Assembly (NCBI GenBank): GCA_021801525.1
Contig: JAJYXW010000089.1
Span: forward strand, 1 to 34,466
Direction of reading: 5' to 3'
Length of the DNA: 34,466 bases
Source of the DNA: Actinomycetes bacterium
GTDB lineage: Bacteria; Actinomycetota; Acidimicrobiia; Acidimicrobiales; JAJYXR01
The notes beneath the pieces were generated by a model. It saw only the letters and a program-made list of their open reading frames with translations. It made no database searches and was not told where the DNA came from. Positions 34,466-34,466 of the stretch are shown here, piece by piece. The position numbers and the translations under genes were made by a program. Numbering within the stretch: position 1 is the first letter of the stretch; the number at the start of each line of letters is the position of its first letter.

Positions 34466-34466
34466 C

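Larger units (their letters stand above)
33788..34466. mobile_element. Left edge of an integrated element at tRNA-Tyr
   Basis: An integrase gene abutting and overlapping a tRNA 3' end marks the junction of a prophage or integrative element. Only the integrase part is in the window, so the type of element cannot be stated. Confidence 0.7.

Overview
The window is high-GC DNA, with strong G/C preference at third codon positions and frequent GTG/TTG starts. It holds actinobacterial-type genes: a fused branched-chain-type E1, an LCP protein, RmuC, YajQ, an AddAB-type helicase-nuclease and leaderless-looking TANNNT promoters. A high-GC actinobacterium, possibly of the Acidimicrobiia, is my best guess. 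That placement is inference from gene content; no marker gene here fixes it.

Layout. (a) 1-2538, minus: the 5' part of a secreted protein with 14 Cys-paired repeats, running off the left edge. (b) 2757-5030, minus: fused alpha/beta E1 of a 2-oxoacid dehydrogenase, divergent from a methyltransferase at 5099-6037. (c) 6118-8459, plus: an SDR oxidoreductase overlapping rmuC. (d) 8543-20140, minus: a long leftward cluster of addB-like nuclease, an IscB element, addA-like helicase-nuclease, an M19 dipeptidase and a group II PLP decarboxylase. (e) 20213-22708, plus: ammonium transporter and a family 2 glycosyltransferase, the latter overlapping a convergent PAP2 phosphatase. (f) 23444-24679, plus: UDP-sulfoquinovose synthase. 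(g) 24837-27855: a divergent pair, LCP protein and an unknown membrane-anchored protein. (h) 27939-33670: citrate synthase, acyl-CoA thioesterase II, a GH1 beta-glycosidase, a GtrA-like protein, CobT and YajQ. (i) 33735-34466: tRNA-Tyr with a tyrosine integrase whose stop codon lies inside the tRNA gene, the edge of an integrated element running off the right side.

The most interesting locus is the IscB (OMEGA RNA-guided nuclease) element at about 14841-16653, inserted exactly between the two subunit genes of an AddAB-like machine. Its left end supplies the stop codon of addB, its own stop overlaps the ATG of addA, and its predicted omega-RNA region is highly structured yet also open in frame behind a very strong Shine-Dalgarno sequence. 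All RuvC and HNH catalytic motifs look intact. No TnpA is present.

A second window-wide signal is the abundance of short, exact tandem repeats (9-36 nt units, nearly all multiples of 3) in unrelated genes, including the IscB gene itself. They add low-complexity linkers or tails without breaking frames, which points to a lineage-specific expansion process rather than to any one gene's function.
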